Source: Marichromatium gracile (GTDB lineage: Bacteria > Pseudomonadota > Gammaproteobacteria > Chromatiales > Chromatiaceae). From it: a DNA stretch of 64,000 bases. The notes below the pieces were generated by a model. That model was given only the letters and a program-made list of their open reading frames with translations. It made no database searches and was not told the DNA's origin. Location of the stretch: positions 1 to 64,000 of the forward strand of contig NZ_SMDC01000014.1 in assembly GCF_004343155.1 (NCBI RefSeq), in the 5' to 3' direction. The translations under genes and the position numbers were made by a program. Positions 16,298 through 26,261 of this stretch are shown piece after piece; the stretch's first letter is position 1, and every line of letters begins with the position of its first letter.

Positions 16298-18865
16298 ATG
16301 TCTCGCAATCTCACTCTGGCGTCGGTCCTGGCGCTGACCCTGGTCGTGACCGACGCGGGTGCGCTCGGGCTGGGAGGCCTGCAGACGTACTCGGCGTTGA
16401 ACCAGCCCTTCCGGGGCGACATCGCGCTCATCGACGTCGACCCGGATACCCTGGATACGGTACGCATCGAGCTGGCGCCCGCCGAGGCGTTCAATCGGGC
16501 CGGGCTCGAGCGGTATCACTATCTCACCCAGCTCGAGTTCGAACCCGCGGTCAGCGAGGGCGGACTGCCGATCGTCCGGATCACCAGTCGGGAGCCGATC
16601 CGCGAGCCCTATCTCGACTTCCTGGTCGCGGCCACCTGGCCCGAGGGTCAGCTGGTGCGCGGCTATACCGTGCTCCTCGACCCGCCGGTGAGCACCCCGT
16701 CGCGTGCCCCGGCAGTCACCGCGCCGCGGGTCTCCGAGCGGCCCGCACGCACGCCGACGCCCTCGCGCGCGCCCGTCGAACAGACCGCGCCGAGTCCGCA
16801 GTCAGCGCCTGCCGCCATCGAGCTGCCCGAGGGCGTCGATCCCTCGGTCTTCCCCGTCCAGGTCGGCCCGGTCCCCGAGGGGATGGGGCTGTGGCAGTTC
16901 GCGCTCGAGTCCAAGTCCCAGGGGGCGAGCCTGGCGCAGACCGCGATGGCGCTCTATCGCGCCAACCAGGACGCCTTCATCCGCGGTGACATCAACCGTC
17001 TGGTCGCCGGCGAGACCCTGACCATCCCCTCCGCCGAGGAGCTGTTCGCACTCGATCCGGCGGCCGCGCAGACCGAGTTCCAGGCGGCGATGCAGGGCGA
17101 GTCGGTCAACCGCGCGCCCCTGGCGCCGCCACCGCCCGAGCCGGCGCGGCTGAGGATCGCCGGCGAGGTCGGCGAGATGCCCGGTGGTGACGACGAGGCG
17201 CAACCCGGCGGCACCTCATCGCCGGCGCGCTCGGCTGAAGTGGTGGCGCTCGAGCAAGAGCTGATGACGGTGATGCAGGCGCACGAGAGCGCCCGTCAGG
17301 AGACGCTGGAGCTGCGCGCGCACATCCGCGAGCTCGAATCCCAGCTCGTCGAGATCAAGGAACTGCTGCGCGCCCGCAATGCCGAGGTGGTGCGGCTGCA
17401 GACGGCGGCCACGACGGCGGTGGACGATGGCGACTCGACGGCCGCCGCCGAACCGATGGCCTCCTCGGTCGCTGCTGCGCCTGAACCCGTGACCGAGCCC
17501 GCAGCGACCGAGGCGTCCGCGCCCGTGGTGAGCGAGCGGGAGGCGTCCACCGTCAGCGAGCCGGCGCCGAGCAAGTCGCCGCGCCAGCCGCCACCGCCAG
17601 TCGTCGAGCCGACGCCCGAGGCGTCCGACTCGCTCTGGCACGCGCTGCTGTTGCCGCTGGCCGGATTCGCCGCGATCGCCGCGCTCGGGCTGATCGGCTT
17701 TTCCTGGTGGTCCTCACGCCGGCGCCAGCGTGAGGACACCGAGCTGGTCTCGACCCTGGATATCGAGTCCGAGTTCGAGCCGCTCGACGTGCCGGCGCGT
17801 CGCACCGCCGAGCAGGACACCCGGATCAGCGAGGCGGCGGAGCTGTCGGCCCTGGCCGACGAGGATGCCTCGGGCTCGCCCTTCTCCTCGCTCACCCAGT
17901 TCGACTCGACCCTCGACGAGGCCGATCCGCTCTCCGAGGCCGATATCTATATCGCCTATGGTCGCTATGACGAGGCGGTGCGGCTGTTGCGCGGCGAACT
18001 CGATGCCGCGCCGGAGCGGATGGATCTGCGGCTCAAGCTCGCCGAGGCGTACTTCGCCACGCGCGATGTCGCGGCCCTGGAGGCGTTGCTCGAGGACGGT
18101 CGCGCCGCCGATGGCAAGCGCATCGATCCGACGGGGTGGCAGCGCCTGCTCGAGATGCACTCGGCCCTTGCCGCCGGCAGCGGTGCAGAGGCCGCGCCAC
18201 CGTCGGCTGGCGATGTCGAAGCGGCGGGGCTCGACCTGCCATCGGCCTCGCAGGAGTCGATCTCCCTGCATCTCGAGGATGTCGCCGATCCGGCGCCCGC
18301 ACCCTCCGAGGACAAGCCCCGGCCCGAGCCCGAGGCCAGGGACGATGACTTCGATCTGCCGCTGCTGTTCGACGACACCGATCTCGAGGAGCCTGCGGCG
18401 GCCAAGACACCGCCCCCCGCCCGTGGCGATGGCGCCGGTGGCGAGCGGATTGCGGCCTCGCGTCCATCCGCCCCCGAGGCGTCGCTCGATCCCGGCGCGG
18501 CCTCGAAGTCCGCCGCCGACGACTCCGAGCTGATGCTGACCCTGGAGGATCTCGACGGCTTCTCCGATACCGACCTGGCGCCGCAGAGCACGCCCCAGCC
18601 GCTCGCGCCCGAGTCTTCTGCCCGTCCCGCGGGCGGGGGCGAGGTCAAGCCGGTGGCTGATACCGACCCCAGCGAGTTCCTGCTCTCGCAGTGGGAGATG
18701 GACTCCGGGCTGTGGGACGAGAACGCCACCAAGCTCGATCTCGCCCGTGCCTATCTCGACATGGACGACAAGGAGGCCGCGCGCGGGATCCTCGAAGAGG
18801 TGATCGCCGACGGCCGCGAGGACCAGCGCCAGGAGGCTCGTCAACTCCTCGACAAGCTGGGGTGA
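16298..18865 (+). CDS. fimV: FimV/HubP family polar hub protein
   Basis: An inner-membrane peptidoglycan-binding hub that organises polar type IV pili, chemotaxis and flagellar proteins. The 855 residues comprise a signal peptide (1-23), the FimV N-terminal domain opening GGLQTYSALNQPFRGDI, and a LysM-like region (about 184-244). A coiled coil (about 310-370), a Pro/Ala-rich linker and one membrane helix (446-470) follow. The long acidic cytoplasmic part ends in the FimV C-terminal TPR-like domain (from about 790, KLDLARAYLDMDDKEAARG). AGGGAGGA precedes ATG 16298. Its presence suggests polar organisation in this motile cell. Confidence 0.95.
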   Translation: MSRNLTLASVLALTLVVTDAGALGLGGLQTYSALNQPFRGDIALIDVDPDTLDTVRIELAPAEAFNRAGLERYHYLTQLEFEPAVSEGGLPIVRITSREPIREPYLDFLVAATWPEGQLVRGYTVLLDPPVSTPSRAPAVTAPRVSERPARTPTPSRAPVEQTAPSPQSAPAAIELPEGVDPSVFPVQVGPVPEGMGLWQFALESKSQGASLAQTAMALYRANQDAFIRGDINRLVAGETLTIPSAEELFALDPAAAQTEFQAAMQGESVNRAPLAPPPPEPARLRIAGEVGEMPGGDDEAQPGGTSSPARSAEVVALEQELMTVMQAHESARQETLELRAHIRELESQLVEIKELLRARNAEVVRLQTAATTAVDDGDSTAAAEPMASSVAAAPEPVTEPAATEASAPVVSEREASTVSEPAPSKSPRQPPPPVVEPTPEASDSLWHALLLPLAGFAAIAALGLIGFSWWSSRRRQREDTELVSTLDIESEFEPLDVPARRTAEQDTRISEAAELSALADEDASGSPFSSLTQFDSTLDEADPLSEADIYIAYGRYDEAVRLLRGELDAAPERMDLRLKLAEAYFATRDVAALEALLEDGRAADGKRIDPTGWQRLLEMHSALAAGSGAEAAPPSAGDVEAAGLDLPSASQESISLHLEDVADPAPAPSEDKPRPEPEARDDDFDLPLLFDDTDLEEPAAAKTPPPARGDGAGGERIAASRPSAPEASLDPGAASKSAADDSELMLTLEDLDGFSDTDLAPQSTPQPLAPESSARPAGGGEVKPVADTDPSEFLLSQWEMDSGLWDENATKLDLARAYLDMDDKEAARGILEEVIADGREDQRQEARQLLDKLG

Positions 18866-18891
18866 CGGGGCGCGCATGAAACGATCGATCG

Positions 18892-18927
18892 CCCCCGCGC
18901 GGCGGGGGTGGGACACGTCCGTGTCCC
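18892..18927. other. Two consecutive perfect hairpins between fimV and truA
   Basis: CCCCCGC/GCGGGGG (18892-18908, 3-nt loop) is immediately followed by GGGACAC/GTGTCCC (18910-18927, GTCC loop). No T-run follows. The arrangement resembles the double hairpin between leuD and leuB, so mRNA processing or differential stability within the cluster is possible. Confidence 0.55.
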
Positions 18928-18955
18928 TGCAGCCATTCACAGGAGAGAGACCGGC

Positions 18956-19759
18956 GTGACGCCTGGACGAATCGTGATGGGCGTCGAGTACGACGGCTCT
19001 GACTTCCACGGCTGGCAGACCCAGGTCGGGGTGCGCACCGTGCAACAATGCCTCGAGGCGGCGATCTCGCGGGTCGCCGATCATCCGCTCGGCGTACAGT
19101 GCGCCGGGCGCACCGACACCGGCGTCCATGCCTTCGAGCAGGTGGTGCACTTCGACACCACCGCCTCGCGCAGCGAGCGCTCCTGGGTGCTCGGCACCAA
19201 CGTCAACCTGCCGCCCGACGTGGCGGTGCGTTGGGCGCACCGGGTCGAGGGCGATTTCCATGCGCGTTTCAGCGCGGTGGCGCGCCACTATCGCTATCAG
19301 CTGCAGGTGCGTCGCACCCGCTCGCCGCTCGCGCGCAACCGTGCCGTCTGGGTCCACGACGCCCTTGACCTGGCGCGGATGCGCGAGGCCGCGCGCGCGC
19401 TGGTCGGCGAGCACGACTTCTCGAGCTTCCGCGCCGTGGCCTGCCAGGCCAAGAGCCCGGTGCGCCGGGTGCACTATCTCGAGGTCGACGCCGAGGACGA
19501 TCTGGTGGTCCTGCGTATCGGTGCCAACGGCTTCCTCCATCACATGGTGCGCAACATCGCCGGGGTGCTGGTGGCGATCGGTCGCGGTGAGGCCGAGGTC
19601 GGTTGGACCCGCGAACTGCTGGAGGTCTGCGATCGTACCCGCGGTGGCGTCACCGCACCGCCCCAGGGGCTGTTTTTCGTGCGCGCCGACTATCCCGAAC
19701 ACTTCGCCCTGCCGCAGGCGGTGTATCGCACGCCGTTGCAGCGGCTGGCGGCGGACTGA
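18956..19759 (+). CDS. truA: tRNA pseudouridine(38-40) synthase
   Basis: Isomerises uridines 38-40 in the tRNA anticodon arm. The 267-residue protein has the catalytic Asp54 in GRTDTGVHAF, the N-terminal VEYDGSDFHGWQ and the C-terminal FLHHMVRNIAG block. GTG 18956 is preferred because AGGAGA lies 9 nt before it; an upstream frame from 18908 would run through the hairpins. It sits between fimV and trpF as in Pseudomonas. Confidence 0.95.
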   Translation: MTPGRIVMGVEYDGSDFHGWQTQVGVRTVQQCLEAAISRVADHPLGVQCAGRTDTGVHAFEQVVHFDTTASRSERSWVLGTNVNLPPDVAVRWAHRVEGDFHARFSAVARHYRYQLQVRRTRSPLARNRAVWVHDALDLARMREAARALVGEHDFSSFRAVACQAKSPVRRVHYLEVDAEDDLVVLRIGANGFLHHMVRNIAGVLVAIGRGEAEVGWTRELLEVCDRTRGGVTAPPQGLFFVRADYPEHFALPQAVYRTPLQRLAAD

Positions 19760-19780
19760 GGCCCCCGGGAGGTTTACGCC

Positions 19781-20413
19781 ATGATCAGGACCCGGGTTAA
19801 GATCTGTGGGCTGACCCGCGCGGCGGACATCGACGCGGCGGCCGCCGCCGGCGCCGACGCCGTCGGGCTGGTGTTCCATCCCGACAGCCCGCGCGCCGTC
19901 TCCATCGCGCAGGCGCGCTCACTGTGCGAGCGGTTGCCGCCCTTCGTCACCGCCGTGGGCTTGTTCGTCGACGCCGACCCCGAGCGGGTGCGCGAGACCC
20001 TGCGCCAGGTGCCGCTGGAGCTGCTGCAGTTCCACGGCGAGGAGTCGCCCGAGTATTGCGCGGCCTTCGGGCGGCGCTGGATCAAGGCGGTGCGGATGCG
20101 CCCGGGTATCGTGCTCGAGGCGGTGCGCGCGCGCTATGCCGGCGGCGCCGGGCTGTTGCTCGATACCTATCGCGCCGGGGTCGCCGGGGGCACCGGGGAG
20201 CGTTTCGACTGGGCGCGGATCCCGCAGGCGCTGCGCGGCGAGATCGTGCTCGCCGGTGGTCTCGCACCGGACAACGTCGCCGCGGCGATCGCCGCGGTGC
20301 GGCCCTTCGGCGTCGACGTCAGTGGTGGCGTCGAGGCGTCGAAAGGGGTCAAGGATCACGCAAAGATTTCCGCCTTCATGACAGGGGTAAGAGATGGCGA
20401 CAGATGCCGATAG
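19781..20413 (+). CDS. trpF: Phosphoribosylanthranilate isomerase
   Basis: Converts N-(5-phosphoribosyl)anthranilate to CdRP, the third tryptophan step. The 210-residue TIM barrel keeps the general base Cys9 (VKICGLT) and the general acid Asp128 (LLLDTY), with the phosphate-binding GVDVSGGVE loop near the C-terminus. The gene is monofunctional, not fused to trpC. Its end overlaps the trpB start by 20 nt. Confidence 0.96.
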   Translation: MIRTRVKICGLTRAADIDAAAAAGADAVGLVFHPDSPRAVSIAQARSLCERLPPFVTAVGLFVDADPERVRETLRQVPLELLQFHGEESPEYCAAFGRRWIKAVRMRPGIVLEAVRARYAGGAGLLLDTYRAGVAGGTGERFDWARIPQALRGEIVLAGGLAPDNVAAAIAAVRPFGVDVSGGVEASKGVKDHAKISAFMTGVRDGDRCR

Positions 20414-21644
20414 CACGCGTCCGCTGAGCCAGCGGGCCGCCAGCCAGGGGCACTACGACCTGCCCGACGCCGATGGTCACTTCGGGCCCTATGGCGGTAC
20501 CTTCGTGCCCGAGACGCTGGTCTATGCGCTCGACGAGTTGCGCGAGGCCTATGAGCGGTTTCGCGAGGATCCCGAGTTCCTCGCCGAACTCGACGCCGAT
20601 CTGCGCGACTATGTCGGTCGCCCCTCGGCGCTCTATCACGCCAAGCGCTGGAGCCGCGAGCTCGGCGGCGCGCAGATCTATCTCAAGCGCGAGGACCTCA
20701 ATCACACCGGCGCGCACAAGGTCAACAACACCATCGGTCAGGCGCTGCTGGCGCGGCGCATGGGCAAGACCCGGATCATCGCCGAGACCGGCGCCGGTCA
20801 GCACGGCGTGGCCACCGCCACGGTCGCCGCGCGGCTCGGGCTCGAGTGCGTGGTCTACATGGGTGAGGTCGACGTCGCCCGCCAGGAGGCCAACGTCTAT
20901 CGCATGCGTCTGCTCGGCGCCGAGGTGGTGCCGGTCAAGTCCGGCTCGCGCACCCTCAAGGACGCGATGAACGAGGCGATGCGCGACTGGGTCACCAACA
21001 TCGACAACACCTTCTACATCATCGGCACGGTCGCCGGGCCACACCCCTATCCGGCGATGGTGCGCGATTTCCAGACGGTGATCGGTCGCGAGGCGCGGGC
21101 GCAGATGCTCGAGCGTACCGGGCGCCTGCCCGATGCCCTGGTCGCCTGTGTCGGCGGCGGCTCCAACGCCATCGGGCTGTTCCACCCCTTCCTCGGCGAC
21201 ACCTCGGTGGCGATCTATGGGGTTGAGGCCGGCGGCGAGGGTATCGCCACCGGCCGTCACGCCGCGCCGCTGTGCGCCGGCACCCCCGGGGTGCTGCACG
21301 GCAACCGCACCTATCTGATGGAGGACGCCGACGGCCAGATCATCGAGACCCACTCGATCTCGGCCGGGCTCGACTATCCCGGTGTCGGCCCCGAGCACGC
21401 CTGGCTCAAGGACTGCGGCCGTGTCAGCTATGACGCGGTCACCGATGCCGAGGTGATCGACGCCTTCCACCACCTCACCCGCACCGAGGGCATCATCCCC
21501 GCGCTCGAGTCCAGCCATGCGCTGGCCTATGTGCAGAAGATCGCTCCCGGGATGCGCGCCGATCAGAGCATCCTGGTGAACCTCTCCGGGCGCGGGGACA
21601 AGGACATGCACACGGTCGCCAAACTCGATGGGTTGACGCTATGA
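20394..21644 (+). CDS. trpB: Tryptophan synthase beta chain
   Basis: Condenses indole with serine to tryptophan, using pyridoxal phosphate. The 416-residue protein has the PLP lysine Lys109 in [10 protein letters not shown], and GGGSNAIG for cofactor phosphate binding. It starts inside trpF and its stop overlaps trpA as ATGA, indicating tight coupling of the three genes. Confidence 0.97.
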   Translation: MATDADSTRPLSQRAASQGHYDLPDADGHFGPYGGTFVPETLVYALDELREAYERFREDPEFLAELDADLRDYVGRPSALYHAKRWSRELGGAQIYLKREDLNHTGAHKVNNTIGQALLARRMGKTRIIAETGAGQHGVATATVAARLGLECVVYMGEVDVARQEANVYRMRLLGAEVVPVKSGSRTLKDAMNEAMRDWVTNIDNTFYIIGTVAGPHPYPAMVRDFQTVIGREARAQMLERTGRLPDALVACVGGGSNAIGLFHPFLGDTSVAIYGVEAGGEGIATGRHAAPLCAGTPGVLHGNRTYLMEDADGQIIETHSISAGLDYPGVGPEHAWLKDCGRVSYDAVTDAEVIDAFHHLTRTEGIIPALESSHALAYVQKIAPGMRADQSILVNLSGRGDKDMHTVAKLDGLTL

Positions 21645-22483
21645 GCCGGATCTCGACACGTTTCGAACAGCTGCGCGCGGCGCATCGTACCGCGCTGATC
21701 CCCTTCATCACCGCCGGCGACCCGCGTCCCGAGACCACCGTCGAGCTGATGCATGCGATGGTCGCAGCCGGCGCCGACCTGATCGAACTGGGGGTGCCGT
21801 TCTCCGACCCCATCGCCGACGGCCCGGTGATCCAACGCGCCACCGAGCGCGCCCTCGCGCGCGGTGTCTCGCTCAGCGACGTGCTGGAGATGGTGCGCCA
21901 GTTCCGCGAGCGTGATGCCGATACCCCGGTGGTGGCCATGGGCTATCTCAACCCGATCGAGGTGATGGGCTACGGGCGCTTCGCCCGCGCCGCCGCCGCG
22001 GCCGGGCTCGACGGCGCGCTGATCGTCGACGTGCCCCCGGAGGAGGGGCATGAGCTGGTCCAGGTGCTGCGGACCGAATCGGTCGATCTGGTGTATCTGC
22101 TGGCGCCGACCTCGACCGAGCGGCGGATCTCGCGCATCGGCGAGGTCGCCTCGGGCTTTGTCTACTACGTCTCGGTCAAGGGTGTGACCGGGGCGGCCAA
22201 CCTCGATGTCGACGAGGTGGCCGCCAAGGTCGAGACCATCCGCGCGCGCATCCCGCTGCCGGTTGGTGTCGGCTTCGGCATCAAGGACGGCGAGACCGCC
22301 GCGCGGGTGGCCGCCGTTGCCGACGCGGTGATCGTCGGCAGCGCCATCGTCAAGCAGATCGAGGCGCTGGCCGAGACGCCCGAGGCGATTGCGCCGACCA
22401 TTGGGGACTTCATCGCCGAGCTGCGTGGCGCCATCGACGCTGCCGACGCGGCCGCCAACCGACCCGAGCAGGTAACATCGTGA
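21641..22483 (+). CDS. trpA: Tryptophan synthase alpha chain
   Basis: Cleaves indole-3-glycerol phosphate to indole, which is channelled to TrpB. The 280-residue TIM barrel has catalytic Glu49 ([11 protein letters not shown]) and Asp60 at the canonical positions, and [12 protein letters not shown] for phosphate binding. It overlaps trpB by 4 nt (ATGA) and accD by 4 nt (GTGA), linking tryptophan and fatty-acid genes in one transcript. Confidence 0.97.
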   Translation: MSRISTRFEQLRAAHRTALIPFITAGDPRPETTVELMHAMVAAGADLIELGVPFSDPIADGPVIQRATERALARGVSLSDVLEMVRQFRERDADTPVVAMGYLNPIEVMGYGRFARAAAAAGLDGALIVDVPPEEGHELVQVLRTESVDLVYLLAPTSTERRISRIGEVASGFVYYVSVKGVTGAANLDVDEVAAKVETIRARIPLPVGVGFGIKDGETAARVAAVADAVIVGSAIVKQIEALAETPEAIAPTIGDFIAELRGAIDAADAAANRPEQVTS

Positions 22484-23385
22484 AGCAGGCAGTCGACAAG
22501 AGCAAAAGCTGGTTCGAGAAACTGGTCACCAGCCGCATCCGCACCGAGGCGAGCAACAAGCGCGCCGTGCCCGAAGGCGTCTGGGCCAAGTGTCCGGGCT
22601 GTCAGGCGATCCTCTATCGTGCCGAGCTCGAGCGCAATCTCGAGGTCTGTCCCAAGTGCAACCATCACAACCGTCTCACCGCGCGCAAGCGTCTCGAGGC
22701 CTTTCTCGACCCCGACTCGCGTGAGGAGATCGGCGCCGAGCTCGAGTCGCTCGATCCGCTCAAGTTCAAGGACCTGAAGAAGTACAAGGATCGCGTCGCC
22801 CAGGCGCAGAAGCAGAGCAGCGAGAAAGAGGCGCTGATCACCATGCGCGGCGAGCTCAAGGGCGAGCCGATCGTGGCCAGCGCCTTCGAATTCAAGTTCA
22901 TGGGCGGTTCCATGGGCTCGGTGGTCGGCGAGCGCTTTGTGCGCGGCGTGGAGGCGGCGATCGAGCAGTCCTCGCCCTATGTCTGCTTCTCCGCCAGTGG
23001 CGGCGCGCGGATGCAGGAGAGCCTATTCTCGTTGATGCAGATGGCCAAGACCAGCGCGGCGCTCGGGCGCATGCGCGAGCGTGGACTGCCCTTCGTCTCG
23101 GTGCTCACCGACCCGACCATGGGCGGCGTCTCGGCCAGTCTGGCGATGCTCGGCGACATCAACATCGCCGAGCCCGGCGCGCTGATCGGCTTTGCCGGAC
23201 CGCGGGTGATCGAACAGACCGTGCACGAGAAGCTCCCCGAGGGCTTCCAGCGCAGCGAGTTCCTGCTCGAGAAGGGGGCGATCGACATGATCCTCGATCG
23301 TCGCGATCTGCGCGAGCGGCTCGCCGACCTGCTGGCGATCCTCGGCCACCGGCCGCGCTACTGCCGTACCGTGGTGCCGGTCTGA
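22480..23385 (+). CDS. accD: Acetyl-CoA carboxylase carboxyltransferase beta subunit
   Basis: With AccA, transfers carboxyl from carboxybiotin to acetyl-CoA, the committed step of fatty-acid synthesis. The 301-residue protein has the N-terminal zinc ribbon (Cys38, Cys41, Cys57, Cys60) and the crotonase-fold core with [17 protein letters not shown] and [14 protein letters not shown] 22480 overlaps the trpA stop; no alternative ATG gives an intact zinc domain. Confidence 0.97.
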   Translation: MKQAVDKSKSWFEKLVTSRIRTEASNKRAVPEGVWAKCPGCQAILYRAELERNLEVCPKCNHHNRLTARKRLEAFLDPDSREEIGAELESLDPLKFKDLKKYKDRVAQAQKQSSEKEALITMRGELKGEPIVASAFEFKFMGGSMGSVVGERFVRGVEAAIEQSSPYVCFSASGGARMQESLFSLMQMAKTSAALGRMRERGLPFVSVLTDPTMGGVSASLAMLGDINIAEPGALIGFAGPRVIEQTVHEKLPEGFQRSEFLLEKGAIDMILDRRDLRERLADLLAILGHRPRYCRTVVPV

Positions 23386-23387
23386 CG

Positions 23388-24662
23388 ATGCGCTTCGACA
23401 CCCTTGAGGCCTGGCTCGACTGGCAGGCCGCGCTGCACCCGCGGACGATGGAGCTTGGGCTCGATCGGGTCCGCGCGGTGTGGCGGCGTCTCGAGCACGG
23501 TCCCTTCGCCTGCCCGGTGATCTCCGTCGCCGGCACCAACGGCAAGGGCTCCTGCGTGGCCATGCTCGAGGCCACCGCGCTGGCTGCCGGTTATCGCTGC
23601 GGCACCTACGGCTCGCCGCATCTGGTGCACTACAACGAGCGTATCCGCATCGACGGCGAACCGGTCGACGACGCCGCGCTGATCGGCGCCTTCGACCGTA
23701 TCGACCAGGCCCGGGGCGAGATCTCGCTGACCTATTTCGAGTTCGCCACCCTGGCCGCGCTCGATCTCTTCGCGCGCGCCGGGCTCGATCTGGTGGTGCT
23801 CGAGGTCGGGCTCGGCGGACGGCTCGATGCGGTCAACCTGATCGATGCCGATGTCGCCGTGGTGACCTCGATCGGGCTCGACCATACCGATTGGCTGGGC
23901 GAGAGTCTCGATGACATCGCCCGCGAGAAGGCGGGGATCTTCCGTCCCGCTCGCGCCGCGGTGATCGGTCAGCGCGACGCGCCGGCGGCCCTGCGCGAGG
24001 CCGCGCTCGGCTGCGGCGCGCGTCCGCTGCAGCTGGGTGTGGAGTTCGACCGTCACGGCGCCGAGGCCGGCTGGGAGTGGCAGGGCCCCGATGGTCGCCG
24101 TCACGCGCTGCCGTTGCCGGCGATGCGCGGCGAGTTCCAGCGCGACAACGCCGCCGCGGCGATCACCGCGCTCGATGCCCTGCGCGAGCGCCTGCCGATC
24201 CCGCGCAACGCCTTGCGTCAGGGGCTCGGGCGCGCCCGCCTGCCGGGGCGCTTCCAGGTGTTGCCGGGGACGCCGAGCCATATCCTCGATGTCGCCCACA
24301 ACGCCCAGGCCGCCGCCGCACTGGCCACCAATCTGCGCGCCTTCGCCAGTCGTGGTCTGGCGGTGCGGGTGGTGTTGGCGATGCTCGCCGACAAGGAGCC
24401 GGAGGCGCTGTTTGCGGCGCTCGCCGATCAGGTCACGCACTGGTACCTGACCGAGACCGACGATGCCCGCGCCATGGCGCGCGAGACGCTGCGCGCGCGT
24501 CTGGGTGCGGCCGGACTCGCCGCCGAGGACTGTAGCCTCTGCGTCGACCCGGCGGAGGCGCTGGCGCGCGCCGATGCCGCCAGCGAGGGCGAGGACTGCG
24601 TGCTGGTGTGTGGATCCTTCACCACCGTCGGGGCGGCGCTGCGGGTGCTCGGGCACGGCTGA
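23388..24662 (+). CDS. folC: Bifunctional folylpolyglutamate synthase/dihydrofolate synthase
   Basis: Adds glutamate to dihydropteroate and to folates. The 424-residue Mur-ligase-like enzyme has the P-loop GTNGKGS at 49-55, the YGSPHLVHYNERIRI segment and the IGLDHTDWLGESLD region characteristic of FolC. It starts 2 nt after the accD stop, as in many gammaproteobacteria. Confidence 0.96.
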   Translation: MRFDTLEAWLDWQAALHPRTMELGLDRVRAVWRRLEHGPFACPVISVAGTNGKGSCVAMLEATALAAGYRCGTYGSPHLVHYNERIRIDGEPVDDAALIGAFDRIDQARGEISLTYFEFATLAALDLFARAGLDLVVLEVGLGGRLDAVNLIDADVAVVTSIGLDHTDWLGESLDDIAREKAGIFRPARAAVIGQRDAPAALREAALGCGARPLQLGVEFDRHGAEAGWEWQGPDGRRHALPLPAMRGEFQRDNAAAAITALDALRERLPIPRNALRQGLGRARLPGRFQVLPGTPSHILDVAHNAQAAAALATNLRAFASRGLAVRVVLAMLADKEPEALFAALADQVTHWYLTETDDARAMARETLRARLGAAGLAAEDCSLCVDPAEALARADAASEGEDCVLVCGSFTTVGAALRVLGHG

Positions 24663-24767
24663 TATACTCTCGCCAGGGCGGGCGTCCCGGCCCGCGCCTC
24701 GGCCGGGAGTGCCATTCGAGTCATCACGCAGCCGGACGGCTGCGTTCGCTATCGTGGGTGAAGTGTC

Positions 24768-25373
24768 ATGCGTGAAGGTGCCAAGAGACGATTGACAGGG
24801 GCGGTGGTAATCGTCGCGCTGGTGGTGATCTTCGTGCCCATGCTCTTCGAGCAACCACCGCTGACCCCGCCCGAGCCGATCCCCGCCGCGATCCCCGAGC
24901 AGCCGCCCTTTGCCGATCGCTTCCGCTCCGAGTCCTATCTGGCACCCGACGAGGACGTCGACGAGGTCATCGCGCCGAGGCCGCTGCCCCAGGTCCAACC
25001 TCAGGCTGCCTTCCAGACGCCGCGGGAGTCTGTCCCGGAGCCGGAGCCGATGCGCCAGTCCCGCCCGCAGCCCGAGCCTGCGCCGAGCGTCCAGCCCCGT
25101 CCAGAGCTGCGTCAGCAGCAGGCGCCGGCCACGCAGTTGCCCTCCTGGGTGGTGCAGGTCGCCAGCCTCGGTACCGCCGCCGGCGCCGCCGAGCTCGAGG
25201 CGCGGTTGCGCGCCGCCGGCTACTCGGCCTTCGTCGAACAGGCCGAGGTCAACGGCAAGCGCTACTACCGCGTCCGCGTCGGTCCCGAGATCGATCGTGT
25301 CGATGCCGAGCGCGCCGCGACCATGCTGCGCGATCGCCAGGGGCTCGAGACCCTGATTCAGCGCTACCCCTGA
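24768..25373 (+). CDS. dedD: SPOR-domain (DedD-like) cell-division protein
   Basis: A 201-residue bitopic protein: a short cytoplasmic N-terminus, one membrane helix (about 8-27), a Pro/Glu/Gln-rich periplasmic linker, and a C-terminal SPOR domain (about 123-201) starting SWVVQVASLGTAAGA. SPOR domains bind denuded septal peptidoglycan. Its position after folC and before cvpA matches DedD. The 105-nt gap after folC contains TATACT (24664-24669) but no convincing -35. Confidence 0.88.
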   Translation: MREGAKRRLTGAVVIVALVVIFVPMLFEQPPLTPPEPIPAAIPEQPPFADRFRSESYLAPDEDVDEVIAPRPLPQVQPQAAFQTPRESVPEPEPMRQSRPQPEPAPSVQPRPELRQQQAPATQLPSWVVQVASLGTAAGAAELEARLRAAGYSAFVEQAEVNGKRYYRVRVGPEIDRVDAERAATMLRDRQGLETLIQRYP

Positions 25374-25386
25374 GGCCGCATCGGCG

Positions 25387-25872
25387 ATGACCGGGGTCGA
25401 CCTGGCGTTGCTCGGCCTGGTGCTGTTCTCGGCCTTGATCGGCCTCGCCCGGGGCCTGATCCGCGAGTCGTTCTCGCTCGGCGCCTGGGTCATCGCCCTG
25501 CTGTTCGCCTGGACCCAGCACCGCGCATTCGCCGCGGTACTCGCCGACTGGGTCGCACAGCCGGCCCTCGCCCTGGCGCTGGCCTTCGCGCTCTTGCTGG
25601 TCGTGGTGCTGCTGCCTGGCGCGGTGCTCGGCGCCATCCTCGGGCGCCTCACCGAGAGGGTCGGCCTGGCGCTGCCGGATCGTCTGCTGGGGCTGGTGTT
25701 CGGCACGCTGCGCGGGGTGCTGATCGTGGCGTTCGCGGTATTCCTCGCCGCCCTGACCCCATTGCCAGAATCTGCCTGGTGGCAGGATTCGAGCCTGATC
25801 GGCGGCCTCGAGGGCATCGCCCAGCGTATCCTCGAGCGCCTGCCGGCCTCGCTCGGTGCCCGCTTCGGGTGA
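25387..25872 (+). CDS. cvpA: CvpA family membrane protein
   Basis: A 161-residue inner-membrane protein with about four helices. It starts MTGVDLALLGLVLFSALIGLARG, the typical CvpA N-terminus. CvpA is needed for colicin V export and envelope robustness; its exact mechanism is unclear. It lies 13 nt after dedD and upstream of purF, the widely conserved order, although here a 389-nt repeat-filled gap separates it from purF. Confidence 0.9.
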   Translation: MTGVDLALLGLVLFSALIGLARGLIRESFSLGAWVIALLFAWTQHRAFAAVLADWVAQPALALALAFALLLVVVLLPGAVLGAILGRLTERVGLALPDRLLGLVFGTLRGVLIVAFAVFLAALTPLPESAWWQDSSLIGGLEGIAQRILERLPASLGARFG

Positions 25873-25881
25873 GGGCGGGAC

Positions 25882-25962
25882 CAGCTACCAGCCGCCAGCC
25901 GCTAGCCGCTAGCCGCCAGTCGCCAGTCGCCAGTCGCCAGTCGCCAGTCGCCAGTCGCCAGT
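25882..25962. repeat. Heptanucleotide tandem array of three unit types
   Basis: Eleven consecutive 7-nt units: CAGCTAC, CAGCCGC x2, TAGCCGC x2, CAGTCGC x6, then a partial unit. Identical units are grouped in blocks, as expected from stepwise slippage. It lies between cvpA and purF. Confidence 0.92.
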
Positions 25963-26032
25963 GGGGATGGGTGGCGCCCATATGGCGGCAGTGGCTGATG
26001 TCTTGCGGCGACGACGGGAGGAACAGCGCCTA

Positions 26033-26123
26033 CTGGAAGCTGGTGGCTGACGGCTGGTAGCTAATAGCGTTTCCCTTCGCGTTCTTCGCGGCTTTGCGGT
26101 TCAATCCGCTGGCCGCTGGCGGG
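26033..26123. repeat. Composite repeat: inverted heptamers plus inverted dispersed element
   Basis: Units CTGGAAG, CTGGTGG, CTGACGG and CTGGTAG (26033-26060) precede an inverted copy of the dispersed element (26075-26106, ending TTTGCGGTTCAATC). CTGGCCG-type heptamers follow. The remaining 138 nt to purF show no recognised feature beyond a possible weak promoter. Confidence 0.85.
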
Positions 26124-26261
26124 CTTGGAATGCGCCCTCCGGCCCCGATCTTGGGCGTTGTGGGTTGCGGGGGCAGGGCGTATCGGGTAATTTCGATCGT
26201 TTCCATTCCACCCAATTTCGGTTGTCGTCATCCTCCGTGGCGGCAGACGCGCGAGGACCTC

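Noticed and set aside
23358-25817. An 819-codon open frame on the minus strand
   Set aside because: It covers folC, the SPOR gene and cvpA on the opposite strand; those genes have clear families, so this is a shadow.
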